Assembly (NCBI GenBank): GCA_903897605.1
Contig: CAIUCH010000050.1
Coordinates: 1 to 64,000, forward strand
Source of the DNA: an uncultured Alphaproteobacteria bacterium
GTDB taxonomy: Bacteria; Pseudomonadota; Alphaproteobacteria; Micropepsales; Micropepsaceae
DNA: 64,000 nt
Direction: 5' to 3'
Under the pieces are notes generated by a model. The model saw nothing but the letters and a program-made list of their open reading frames with translations, had not been told where the DNA came from and did no database searches. The translations under genes were made by a program, and so were the position numbers. Of the stretch, positions 50,814 to 59,362 are shown piece by piece; position 1 is the first letter of the stretch, and every line of letters starts with the position of its first letter.

Positions 50814-52538
50814 ATGACCATGACCATCAAACGCAGTCGCAGACAGATTCTCGAGTCGATGGGCTTTGGAACCAGTGTTCTGCTGGGATCATCCTGGCTC
50901 GACGCAGCGCGGGCGGCCGAGGAAAATCCCAGGCCCGATCTTATCGTCATCAACGCCAAGGTCACGACCATGGATCGTGCCGCGCCGGCGGCAGAGGCTT
51001 TCGCGGTGCGTGCGGGCCGGTTTACGGCAGTGGGCAGCACGGCAGACATGAAGTCGTTGGCGAGCCCCAAAACACAGGTCTATGACGCCAAGGGTATGAT
51101 GGTGGTGCCCGGCTTCAACGATACCCACAATCACGGCGGTGGCGACCTTCTGCTTTACGAAGTTCTGGTCGGCAATCCCTATGTCGTCGAATTTGTCACC
51201 ATTCAGAGCATCATCGATAAACTGAAGGCGCGTGCGGCGAAGACGCCGCCGGGTTCCTGGGTGATCGGCTATTATTACGACGACACCAAGGTGAAAGATA
51301 ATCGCCCGCTCAACAACAAGGATCTGGACAAGGTCTCGACTGTGCATCCCGTCATGGTCATCCATCGCGGCGGCCACACGTCGTTCTACAACAGCAAGGC
51401 CATGGAGATGGCGGGCTTGACCAAGAACACGCCGCCTCATTTCGGCGGCACCTTCGACAAGGACGCCAATGGCGAGTTGAACGGCCGCGTCACTGACAAT
51501 GCCCGCGATATCTTCAAGGGCGTCGGAAAGATCGTCGCCTACAGCCCCGCGGAACAGGAGCGCCGTTCGGTCAGCGGCGTGGAATTCATCTCCAAGAAGT
51601 TCGTCGAGTATGGCCTGACCAGTGTATGCCACGACGAAGACGTGCTGGCCGCGATGCAAACGGTGCGCCAACGCGGCAATCTTCTCCACAGAGTCAGCTA
51701 TGAACCCGACGATGTCCTTGTGGAGGCCATGATCAAGACGGGTATCAAGACGGATTTTGGCGACGAGTGGATCAAGTTCGGCGCCACCTCCGAGCATGTG
51801 GTCGACGGTTCCTTCTCCGAGCGTACCGCCGCGATGAGCCGGCCCTATCTGGGCATCTCGCCGTCCTATAAGGGCAATGTGACGGAAAAACAGAAGGATA
51901 CGAATGTCTGGGCCGAAAGGGTGCATCGAGCCGGCATTCGTCTGAACTGTCATGCCAATGGCGATGTGGCCATCGATCAGGTGATGACGGCGTATGAGCT
52001 GGCGTTGAAGGCCTATCCCGTGCCCAACAGCCGGCCCAAGATCACGCACTGCACCTTCATCAACGATGATCTCATCCGGCGGATGAAGGCAGTGGATCTT
52101 GTGCCGTCATTGTTCAGCTCTTACGCCTATTACAATTCGGACAAATTCCATTTCTACGGCGAAGACTACATGAAAAACGCCATGGCGTATCGCACCTTCG
52201 AGGATGCCGGCCTGCACGCTTCCACCGGTTCGGATTTCGGAACGCCCGGACCCTTTGCGCCTCTGATGTCCATACAGGGCATGGTGACCCGCAAAGGGTT
52301 CAATGGCGAAATTTGGGGCGCCAATCAGAAGCTGACGGTGGACCAGGCGATCCGGGCATCAAGTTATAACGGCGCTTACAATACCCGCGAAGAAAACATC
52401 AAAGGCTCAATTACCGCGGGTAAGTTGGCGGACTATGTGGTGCTGGCCGATGATCTGCACAAAATCGATCCGGAAAAGATCAAGGATGTGAAGATCGTTC
52501 AAACCGTGGTCGGGGGGATTGCCCGATATCAGGCCTAG
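50814..52538 (+). CDS. Exported amidohydrolase-3 family hydrolase (YtcJ-like), Tat leader
   Basis: A 574-residue metal-dependent hydrolase with a Tat-type leader (IKRSRRQILESMGFGTSVLL) ending A-R-A-A. The barrel motifs are VVPGFNDTHNHGGG (metal HxH, here H-N-H), RLNCHANGDVAIDQ (metal His) and STGSDFGTPGPFAP (catalytic Asp). YtcJ-like proteins hydrolyse C-N or C-O bonds of small molecules; the physiological substrate is unknown. Two ATGs six bases apart (50814, 50820) are possible starts after GGGGG. It is convergent with the galactose operon mutarotase and stands apart from neighbouring operons. Confidence 0.83.
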   Translation: MTMTIKRSRRQILESMGFGTSVLLGSSWLDAARAAEENPRPDLIVINAKVTTMDRAAPAAEAFAVRAGRFTAVGSTADMKSLASPKTQVYDAKGMMVVPGFNDTHNHGGGDLLLYEVLVGNPYVVEFVTIQSIIDKLKARAAKTPPGSWVIGYYYDDTKVKDNRPLNNKDLDKVSTVHPVMVIHRGGHTSFYNSKAMEMAGLTKNTPPHFGGTFDKDANGELNGRVTDNARDIFKGVGKIVAYSPAEQERRSVSGVEFISKKFVEYGLTSVCHDEDVLAAMQTVRQRGNLLHRVSYEPDDVLVEAMIKTGIKTDFGDEWIKFGATSEHVVDGSFSERTAAMSRPYLGISPSYKGNVTEKQKDTNVWAERVHRAGIRLNCHANGDVAIDQVMTAYELALKAYPVPNSRPKITHCTFINDDLIRRMKAVDLVPSLFSSYAYYNSDKFHFYGEDYMKNAMAYRTFEDAGLHASTGSDFGTPGPFAPLMSIQGMVTRKGFNGEIWGANQKLTVDQAIRASSYNGAYNTREENIKGSITAGKLADYVVLADDLHKIDPEKIKDVKIVQTVVGGIARYQA

Positions 52539-52560
52539 AGGCCGTGTTCCGCTCCGAACA

Positions 52561-53700
52561 TTATTCCGTTTCAAATCTATAAACGGTCTGGCTCCGGTAA
52601 TTTTCCCCGGGTTGCAAAGTCGTCGACGGAAAATTCGCGTGATTGGGGGAATCGGGGAAGTGCTGCGTCTCCATGCAGAACCCGGTGCGATACGCCAAAA
52701 CCGATCCGTTCTTTCCCACCGCCTTTCCATCCAGAAAATTGCCACTGTAGAACTGAATGCCGGGCTCCGTCGTGCGGATCTCCAATACCCGTCCCGTTGC
52801 AGGCTCAACCACATGGGCAGCCAGTTTCAGCCCGGCTCCGCTGGCCAGGACCCAATTGTGGTCATAGCCCTTTCCCAGCTTCAGTTGCTCATCGCTATCG
52901 GCAATGCGCTTTCCGATCGCGACGGGTTTTCGGAAATCGAATGGCGTGCCTTCGACATTGCGCAGCTCGCCCGTGGGGATCAGGCCATTATCGACCGGCG
53001 TGAATTGCGGCGCCTCCAGCCGAACCATATGGCCAAGGATATTCTTTTGCGGGTCCCCGGCGAGGTTGAAATAGGAATGATTGGTCAGATTCACCACGGT
53101 GGCCTTGTCGGTATGCGCGAAATATTGCACGCGCAATTCGTTCCGATCGGTCCAGGTGTAGAGGACGCGGACCGAAAGATTGCCGGGATAACCTTCCTCG
53201 CCATCCTTGCTGACATAGGTCAGTTCCAGGGCCTGACCTTCCTTTGAAGGCCGTTCATGGGCCGTCCACACGACCTTGTTGAAACCGCGCTTGCCGCCGT
53301 GAAGGCTGTTCTGCCCGTCATTCTTCGCCAAGAGATAAGTCTGGCCATCCAGGGCAAATTTCGCGCCGCCGATGCGGTTGCCATAACGCCCGATCAATCC
53401 GCCAAAATACGATGTGCCGGTTTCATATCCTTTCAGGGAATCATATCCCAGAACGACATCCGCCAGTTTTCCCTCCCGGTCCGGAACCTCTATGGCGACA
53501 ATTGTCGCGCCGAAGTCGGTGATGGAAACCTTGGCGCCTTTCGTGTTTTGAAGAACATATAGATGAGCGTCGGACCCTTCGGATGTCTTGCCGAACGATT
53601 TGGTCAGGATGGATGGTGCGGACATGGCCGGCTCCCACGACAATGCCGCCATTGCGGTCAAGGCGAGCATGATCGAAAAAATGGATTGGTGAATCTTCAT
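52561..53700 (-). CDS. galM: Exported aldose 1-epimerase (galactose mutarotase)
   Basis: A 379-residue mutarotase with a Sec leader (SIFSIMLALTAMAALSWEPAMSA). GalM motifs in order are VSITDFGATIVAIEVPDREGKLADVVLGYD, GRYGNRIGGAKFALDGQTYLL, NSLHGGKRGFNKVVW, VNLTNHSYFNLAG (catalytic His), and TTEPGIQFYSGNFLDG (catalytic Glu). The start at 53700 follows CGAGGC; the frame continues to 53823 without a ribosome site. Last gene of the leftward galactose operon. Acting outside the cytoplasm, it would equilibrate released galactose before uptake by the adjacent symporter. Confidence 0.88.
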   Translation of the reverse strand: MKIHQSIFSIMLALTAMAALSWEPAMSAPSILTKSFGKTSEGSDAHLYVLQNTKGAKVSITDFGATIVAIEVPDREGKLADVVLGYDSLKGYETGTSYFGGLIGRYGNRIGGAKFALDGQTYLLAKNDGQNSLHGGKRGFNKVVWTAHERPSKEGQALELTYVSKDGEEGYPGNLSVRVLYTWTDRNELRVQYFAHTDKATVVNLTNHSYFNLAGDPQKNILGHMVRLEAPQFTPVDNGLIPTGELRNVEGTPFDFRKPVAIGKRIADSDEQLKLGKGYDHNWVLASGAGLKLAAHVVEPATGRVLEIRTTEPGIQFYSGNFLDGKAVGKNGSVLAYRTGFCMETQHFPDSPNHANFPSTTLQPGENYRSQTVYRFETE

Positions 53701-53863
53701 GATGCGCCTCGGGCGGAGATCAATTCGGTTTCCTGTGTCATGACGAAAAATCGCAGTCCTATTGCCATTATTCATTGCCGCCCCCGTTTGATGAAAGCTC
53801 GCGCAACAGGGGCAGCAAGTCAAGAAATGGCTCCGGATGGTTGGACGGCTTGCCCGCCGCCTC

Positions 53864-55432
53864 TCACCAGAATGTGGCGTAGAGCGCGGTCAGGATTGCG
53901 ATGACCAGCACGCTTGCGACATTGAATGAAAGGGAAGTCGAGTAGTCGATGTTTGAAACATCGATGGTGGAGGTGGACCTCTTGCGCTGCAGCAGCGAAA
54001 CCACAATCGCCGCGCCCAGGCAGATCAGGAACACATAGCCCACGCGGTTCATGAACGGAATTTCGGGCGCATAGATCTTGTAGCCATAGGACAACACCAC
54101 CGACCCGATCGCCGCGACAAAGGCGCCCGCTGTTGTCGCGCGCGGCCAGAACAATCCCAGAATGAAGATCACGACGATGCCCGGAGTCACGAATCCGGTA
54201 TATTCCTGAATATATTGAAAGGCCTGGGGAAGATTTCCAAGCAGCGGCTTTGCCGTCAGCAATGCGGCAACCAGTGCGACGACCGCCGTGATGCGGCCGA
54301 CGATCACCAGCATGCGCTCGCTCGCATTTTTGTGCAGCGGTTTGTAAAGGTCGATCGTGAAGATGGTGGCGATGGAATTTATCTTGGACCCCATCGACGC
54401 GATGATTGCCGCGATCAGCGCGGCAAACACCAGGCCGAGAAGACCCGGCGGCAACAATGTCATGAGATAGGGATAGGCCTGATCGGGCTTGGCCAGATGC
54501 GGCGCCAATGTGCCCGCCGCGATCCCCGGCAGCACCACAAGCACGGGCATGAGCAGCTTCAGGAAGGCGGCGAGAACGATGCCGGTTTGTGCTTCGGCAG
54601 TATCCTTCGCCGCCAGGGCGCGCTGGATGATGTATTGATTGAATCCCCAATAGGACAAATTCATGATCCACATGCCGCCGACCAGGACCGACAGGCCGGG
54701 CAAATCCATATAACTCGGATTGTCCGGCGAAAGGATCATCTGGAACTTGCCCGGCATCTGGGCCCTCAGCGTATTGAACCCGCCGATCACGCCGCCTATG
54801 CCGGTGCCGCCAGATATTTTTTCCAGCGCGATCGCGGCAATCACCAAACCGCCCAGCACCAGCAGGCTGACTTGGACGATGTCGGTCAGCGCCACGGCTT
54901 TAAGCCCGCCATAAAGCGCATAGGCGCCGGCAAACACGCCCAGCCCAAGCATGGCATATTCGATGTCCAATCCGGTGACGGTATGGACCGCGGTTGCGCC
55001 AAGCCAGAGAATGGATGTCAGATTCACGAAGACATAGAGTCCGAGCCAGAATATGGCCATCACCAGCCGCACACTGGTGCCATACCGGCGCTGGAGGAAT
55101 TCCGGCATCGTGCTGATTTGGTTTTTCAGGAAGATCGGCAGGAAAAATTTGCCCACGATCAGCAAGGTCAGCGCCGCCATCCATTCATAGGATGCAATGC
55201 CCAACCCGATGACATAGCCCGACCCGGACATGCCGATGATTTGTTCCGCCGAGATATTTGCCGCGATCAGCGAGGTGCCGATCGCCCACCAGGGCAGGTT
55301 CCTACTGGCCAGGAAATAATCCCTGCTGTTTTTGACATGGCCGGGTTTTTCGCGCGAAACCCATTGGGCAAGCGTGAAGATCGATACGGCATATACCAAT
55401 ATGACGGCGATATCGGCGAATGACAGGTTCAT
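53864..55432 (-). CDS. SGLT-family sodium/galactose symporter
   Basis: A 522-residue solute:sodium symporter with about 14 helices. SREKPGHVKNSRDYFLASRNLPWWAIGTSLIAANISAEQIIGMSGSGY (sodium site region) and the middle WIMNLSYWGFNQYIIQRALAAKD are typical of SglT/vSGLT galactose and glucose carriers; AALIAAIIASMGSKINSIATIFTIDLY is the conserved helix-8 segment. It lies 18 bases behind dgoA and 163 bases ahead of galM in the same operon, so it should bring in galactose with sodium. Confidence 0.9.
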   Translation of the reverse strand: MNLSFADIAVILVYAVSIFTLAQWVSREKPGHVKNSRDYFLASRNLPWWAIGTSLIAANISAEQIIGMSGSGYVIGLGIASYEWMAALTLLIVGKFFLPIFLKNQISTMPEFLQRRYGTSVRLVMAIFWLGLYVFVNLTSILWLGATAVHTVTGLDIEYAMLGLGVFAGAYALYGGLKAVALTDIVQVSLLVLGGLVIAAIALEKISGGTGIGGVIGGFNTLRAQMPGKFQMILSPDNPSYMDLPGLSVLVGGMWIMNLSYWGFNQYIIQRALAAKDTAEAQTGIVLAAFLKLLMPVLVVLPGIAAGTLAPHLAKPDQAYPYLMTLLPPGLLGLVFAALIAAIIASMGSKINSIATIFTIDLYKPLHKNASERMLVIVGRITAVVALVAALLTAKPLLGNLPQAFQYIQEYTGFVTPGIVVIFILGLFWPRATTAGAFVAAIGSVVLSYGYKIYAPEIPFMNRVGYVFLICLGAAIVVSLLQRKRSTSTIDVSNIDYSTSLSFNVASVLVIAILTALYATFW

Positions 55433-55450
55433 GCGAATCCAGCCCCTGAT

Positions 55451-56083
55451 CTATTTTCTCTGTTGTGTCTGCCCGATTGTTTCAACCGCGCGCCGCGCGC
55501 GGGCGGCAATATCGGCAATGGCATAGTCCGGCTTGAAAAGCTCCGATCCGAAACCAAATCCCGCCGCGCCGGCGCGAATCCAAGCGCCGATCTGCTCGGA
55601 CCCCACACCGCCAACGGCATAGACCTTGATGTGATCTGGAAGAACCGCTCGCAGCGCCGTCACATGCGCAGGGCCATAGGTTGCGGCAGGAAACAGCTTC
55701 AGTCGTGTCGCGCCGGCCTTTGCCGCAGCGAACGCTTCTGTTGCCGTGGCAAATCCCGGCATCGAGACCATGTCCAACGACAAGGAGCGGGCAATGATGC
55801 CTGAATCGGTATTTGGCGAGACGACCAGTTGGCCGCCCGCCTCGCGCGTACGGTCTACGTCGTCCAGCCGCAACACGGTGCCCGCGCCGATGAGGCAGGA
55901 ATTTCCCAACAATTTTCTCAGCCGGGAAATGCTCTTGAACGGCTCGGGAGAATTTAGCGGCACCTCGATGGCGCGGATACCGGCGGAAAAAAGAGCATCG
56001 CCGACAGCCTCGACGCGGTCGGGAACGACCCCGCGCAGAATCGCGACCAGGGGAATCTCGTCAAGCAGCCTTTCATGCGGCAC
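55451..56083 (-). CDS. dgoA: 2-dehydro-3-deoxy-6-phosphogalactonate aldolase
   Basis: A 210-residue class I aldolase of the KDPG/KDPGal type that cleaves KDPGal to pyruvate and glyceraldehyde 3-phosphate. LVAILRGVVPDRVEAVGDALFSAGIRAIEVPLNSPEP contains catalytic Glu40; GAGTVLR, SPNTDSGIIA and TRLKLFPAATYGPAHV carry the Schiff-base Lys129. I place the start at GTG 56083, overlapping the end of dgoK by 11 bases, because the longer frame runs antisense-free through dgoK without family similarity. NSPEP in place of T-x-x-S is the usual mark that separates DgoA from Eda. Confidence 0.9.
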   Translation of the reverse strand: MPHERLLDEIPLVAILRGVVPDRVEAVGDALFSAGIRAIEVPLNSPEPFKSISRLRKLLGNSCLIGAGTVLRLDDVDRTREAGGQLVVSPNTDSGIIARSLSLDMVSMPGFATATEAFAAAKAGATRLKLFPAATYGPAHVTALRAVLPDHIKVYAVGGVGSEQIGAWIRAGAAGFGFGSELFKPDYAIADIAARARRAVETIGQTQQRK

Positions 56084-57026
56084 GGCCGGCGCCCCCGTCG
56101 AACAACATGTCGTGGAGCATAGCCAACCCGCCAAGGGATGCAATTTCACCATCGATTTGGCGGGTGGCAAAACCATGGACCTCAAGCGCTTGCGCGTAAA
56201 GCTGGCTCAACCTGGGCGCGCCGATCACGGTGACCCGCTGCGCATCCGGCAATTCGGCCCGGAACAGGCGTTTTGCTCCGGACACATCCTGGCCGATGAT
56301 CAGCCCGGACAAATGGGCCGCCGCGTCCTCGCGGTTCAATTCTCCCCGCAACTGACGGCTGCGAACCTCAAACAACAGATGGATGAGTTCGGCATCGGGA
56401 AATTTCCTGGTCTGCGCGAGCGCCCGTGCGAATGCGGCGCCCCCGGTGACGTCCGCCATGCCGTCGCCATTCACCAGGATGCTGTGGCTGCGAAGGATTT
56501 CGAACAATTCGCCGGCCAGGCCAGTTTGAAACTGTTCGACGACGCCGTCTTTGAGCGACACCCATTTGGTGTGCGTCCCGGGCAGGCAGAGAAATTGACG
56601 GCCCGCCACCAATCCTGGGTCGCTGCGGAGCGCACCCAATAGCTGGGTTTCTTCGCCGCGCATCATGTCCGGCGCTTGCAGGCGATTTTGACAGGTGAGA
56701 CCGGGCGCAATCGCGATCGCCCGCCCGTCGAAGTCAAAGCGGAACGAATTCGCCGCCATCGAATCCAATCCCGCCGGACAAACGATGTAGGGGACTTCGT
56801 GCCAACCTATGGTGGAACCGACCATGCCACACAAAATCGCCGGCAGTTTTCCGTGGCTGGCGTCCCAGCCTTCCACCAGGTTGGAAAAAGCACTGCCGAT
56901 TTTGTCGCGCGCGCCGCCGACGCCTTTGCCGGCTTTGCGTTCCAGCACTTCGCCCTGGCGGTCACAAAGATACAGCCGCAAATGTGTGGTGCCCCAGTCC
57001 CCCGCGATGAACGCAGCGTTCGGCAC
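56073..57026 (-). CDS. dgoK: 2-dehydro-3-deoxygalactonokinase
   Basis: A 317-residue kinase that phosphorylates 2-keto-3-deoxygalactonate before aldol cleavage. AAFIAGDWGTTHLRLYLCD is the DgoK/ASKHA phosphate loop, GMVGSTIGWHEVPYIVCPAG binds the sugar acid, MMRGEETQLLGAL and CLPGTHTKWV are family blocks, and IGAPRLSQLYAQAL completes the second domain. It overlaps dgoA by 11 bases and lies 99 bases downstream of the galactose dehydrogenase gene. Gene order dgoK-dgoA with a galactose dehydrogenase marks a De Ley-Doudoroff galactose route. Confidence 0.93.
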   Translation of the reverse strand: MPNAAFIAGDWGTTHLRLYLCDRQGEVLERKAGKGVGGARDKIGSAFSNLVEGWDASHGKLPAILCGMVGSTIGWHEVPYIVCPAGLDSMAANSFRFDFDGRAIAIAPGLTCQNRLQAPDMMRGEETQLLGALRSDPGLVAGRQFLCLPGTHTKWVSLKDGVVEQFQTGLAGELFEILRSHSILVNGDGMADVTGGAAFARALAQTRKFPDAELIHLLFEVRSRQLRGELNREDAAAHLSGLIIGQDVSGAKRLFRAELPDAQRVTVIGAPRLSQLYAQALEVHGFATRQIDGEIASLGGLAMLHDMLFDGGAGRAA

Positions 57027-57125
57027 TGATGCGGCTCTCTGCTTGTGTGCTGCCCCAGGGCCGATTTAATTGATAAAGGCGCAGGCTGTAAAGCAAGTCG
57101 ACATGCTGTCTGGAGGCTTGCCAGC

Positions 57126-58055
57126 TTAGGGGTCGAACCGATCCACAATCATGCGCGTGCCGACCAGAAAGGCATCGGCCACCAGTTGGAACGGGCGTGC
57201 ATCGACATCGCTGACGCCTTTCGCCACCAGGTCGGCGAAATGGCGATAAAGCGACGGGTACTCCCCTTCCACTTCTGCCGTCGCAACAGGCTTGCCATCG
57301 GCAAAAAGCCGATTCCCCCCTTCGGACAGCCTCAAGCTACCTTCCTCCGTCTCGATATCGATGTCCCAGGTTTGCAAGCCGGTGTGCCGGAAATCAAAAT
57401 TCGCCGCTATCGGCGTTCCGGCGTCGGTTGACAGATTGAGGTCCGCGGCGATTGGGGCTTGGCAATTTTCCGGAATATAAAGATGGGCCTCATTCACGAA
57501 GACGGCGCGCGGCAGGATTTTCGTCAAAATCGATAAGGCGTTGATGCCGGGATCGAAAACGCCGAAGCCGCCCGCCCGCCAAATCCATTCCTGCCCGGGA
57601 TGCCATTGGCGCACATCCTCTTTCCATGTGATCCGGATTGTGCGCACGGCCCGGCCCTCAAGCATTCTTTGTGTGGCGTATACGGCGGCGGCGTGCCGCG
57701 AATGCCAGCTTTGCAGAAGGACGCAATTCGATTGCCGGGCGAGCAGCGCCAGGTGATCCAGCTGGGCGGTGGTGGCGCAAGGCGGTTTTTCCAGAAATAC
57801 ATGCTTGCCGCGCGTCAGCGCCAACCGGGCGGCATCATAATGGACCTGGGGCGGCGTACAGATGGTGACGGCATCAAGGTCGGGACGGGCATCCAGCATG
57901 CCCTCGAAGCTGGCAAAATTGTCGATGCCCTCCACATGGGCATTTCTGCTTGCACAGGCTTCCAGTTTGAAGAGCGGATTTTCGCGCAACGCGGGAATAT
58001 GCTGACTTCTCGCGATCGCTCCGACGCCGACCAGGCCTATCTTGATTGGCTTCAC
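57126..58055 (-). CDS. D-galactose 1-dehydrogenase (Gfo/Idh/MocA family)
   Basis: A 309-residue NAD(P)-dependent enzyme: IGLVGVGAIARSQHIPAL is the dinucleotide-binding loop, VTICTPPQVHYDAARLALTRGKHVFLEKPPCAT is the conserved EKP region, and QWHPGQEWIWRAGGFGVFDPGINALSIL (with a likely catalytic Asp/Asn pair) matches galactose dehydrogenase of Pseudomonas fluorescens type. It oxidises galactose to galactonolactone. First gene of the galactose operon, transcribed leftward and divergent from a GH-A glycosidase across a 141-base shared promoter region. Lactonase and galactonate dehydratase genes are absent from the operon. Confidence 0.85.
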   Translation of the reverse strand: MKPIKIGLVGVGAIARSQHIPALRENPLFKLEACASRNAHVEGIDNFASFEGMLDARPDLDAVTICTPPQVHYDAARLALTRGKHVFLEKPPCATTAQLDHLALLARQSNCVLLQSWHSRHAAAVYATQRMLEGRAVRTIRITWKEDVRQWHPGQEWIWRAGGFGVFDPGINALSILTKILPRAVFVNEAHLYIPENCQAPIAADLNLSTDAGTPIAANFDFRHTGLQTWDIDIETEEGSLRLSEGGNRLFADGKPVATAEVEGEYPSLYRHFADLVAKGVSDVDARPFQLVADAFLVGTRMIVDRFDP

Positions 58056-58196
58056 CGAAGGTTCTTCCTCGCCTTGTGCGGACAGCAGTTCTTTAGGCTA
58101 CGAGGGACCGCCGCGCATGAATAGATGGCAATTTGTCTGACATTAGCGATATTGTAGAGCAACGTGTCTTTTGTATTTTGCAATCAACCGGGGGCA

Positions 58197-59336
58197 ATGG
58201 CGATGCGAATTTCAGGAATGATCTGGGCCGTCCTGCTTGTCGCGGTGTCGCTGGGGAGCCCGGCCCAGGCGCAAACCGGGCAAGCCGCCGGACGCTGGAG
58301 CGAGAAACAGGCCGATGACTGGTACGCCCGTCAGCCCTGGCTGGTCGGCAGCAACTATATCCCCGCCACGGACATCAATGAACTCGAAATGTGGCAAGCG
58401 GAAACTTTTGATCCCAAGCGCATCGATCTCGAACTCGGTTGGGCGCAAGCGACCGGCCTCAACACCATGCGGGTTTTCCTCCATGATCTGCCTTGGCAGC
58501 AAGACGCGGCCGGCTTTCAAAAACGCATTGACACCTTCCTCACGATTGCCGACAAGCATCATATCCGAATCCTTTTTGTGCTCTTCGATTCGTGCTGGGA
58601 TCCGAATCCGCATCTCGGCAAGCAGCCCGACCCGCGTCCGGGTATTCACAATTCCGGCTGGGTGCAAAGCCCCGGCGCGGCGGCGCTGAAGGATCCGGCG
58701 CAATACCCTCGCCTCGAAGCCTATGTCAAAGGCGTGGTAGGACGATTCGCCAACGATCCGCGTGTTGTCGGCTGGGACGTTTGGAATGAACCCAGCAACA
58801 CGAATGAAGGAAGTTACGACAAGCAGGAATTGTCCGGCAAAAAGGAAATCGTCCGCCAATTGCTTCCCAAGGTTTTTGCCTGGGCGCGCCAGGCCGGGGC
58901 CTCGCAGCCTCTCACCAGCGGTGTCTGGGAAGGCGACTGGTCATCGCTCGAGAAGGTAGATCCGATTGCCAGAATTCAGCTGGAGCAGTCCGACATCGTA
59001 TCTTTCCACAATTATGGCAAGCCGGCGGTATTCGCCAAGCTGGTCCGTGAACTTCAGGCCTATCATCGGCCCATCATCTGTACCGAATATATGGCGCGGC
59101 CCAATGGCAGCACTTTCCAGAGTATTCTGCCGGTCGCGAAGAAATATCACGTCGCCGCGATTAATTGGGGTTTGGTCGCCGGAAAGGCGCAGACTTATCT
59201 TCCTTGGGATTCCTGGAAGCATCCTTATATCGATCACCAGCCGAAAGTCTGGTTCCACGAAGTCTTCCGCACCGATGGCACGCCGTACAGAGTTGAAGAA
59301 ACCGATTTCATCCGCAAAATCACGGGCGAGAAATAA
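58197..59336 (+). CDS. Secreted clan GH-A glycoside hydrolase (GH5-like)
   Basis: A 379-residue retaining glycosidase with a Sec leader (IWAVLLVAVSLGSPAQAQ). The acid/base Glu is in VVGWDVWNEPSNTNEG and the nucleophile Glu in PIICTEYMARPNGS, the expected pair at strands 4 and 7 of a TIM barrel. WLVGSNYIPATDINELEMWQ near the start and NTMRVFLHDLPWQQD are typical of a group often annotated cellulase or 1,4-beta-xylanase; the real substrate is uncertain. It is divergent from galactose dehydrogenase and convergent with the Weimberg operon, so it may release pentose or galactose from plant polymers. ATG 58197 is preferred over GTG 58164. Confidence 0.8.
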   Translation: MAMRISGMIWAVLLVAVSLGSPAQAQTGQAAGRWSEKQADDWYARQPWLVGSNYIPATDINELEMWQAETFDPKRIDLELGWAQATGLNTMRVFLHDLPWQQDAAGFQKRIDTFLTIADKHHIRILFVLFDSCWDPNPHLGKQPDPRPGIHNSGWVQSPGAAALKDPAQYPRLEAYVKGVVGRFANDPRVVGWDVWNEPSNTNEGSYDKQELSGKKEIVRQLLPKVFAWARQAGASQPLTSGVWEGDWSSLEKVDPIARIQLEQSDIVSFHNYGKPAVFAKLVRELQAYHRPIICTEYMARPNGSTFQSILPVAKKYHVAAINWGLVAGKAQTYLPWDSWKHPYIDHQPKVWFHEVFRTDGTPYRVEETDFIRKITGEK

Positions 59337-59362
59337 CGCCGCGTCGCACCAAGGCGTCTCGG

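Noticed and set aside
50889-52049. 386-codon minus-strand frame opposite the amidohydrolase
   Set aside because: Antisense shadow with no motif; the + strand frame has the metal-binding residues and a Tat leader.
54215-55423. 402-codon open frame on the + strand opposite the SGLT symporter
   Set aside because: Composition is dominated by H, R, Q and D and there is no ribosome site; the minus strand carries all SGLT motifs.
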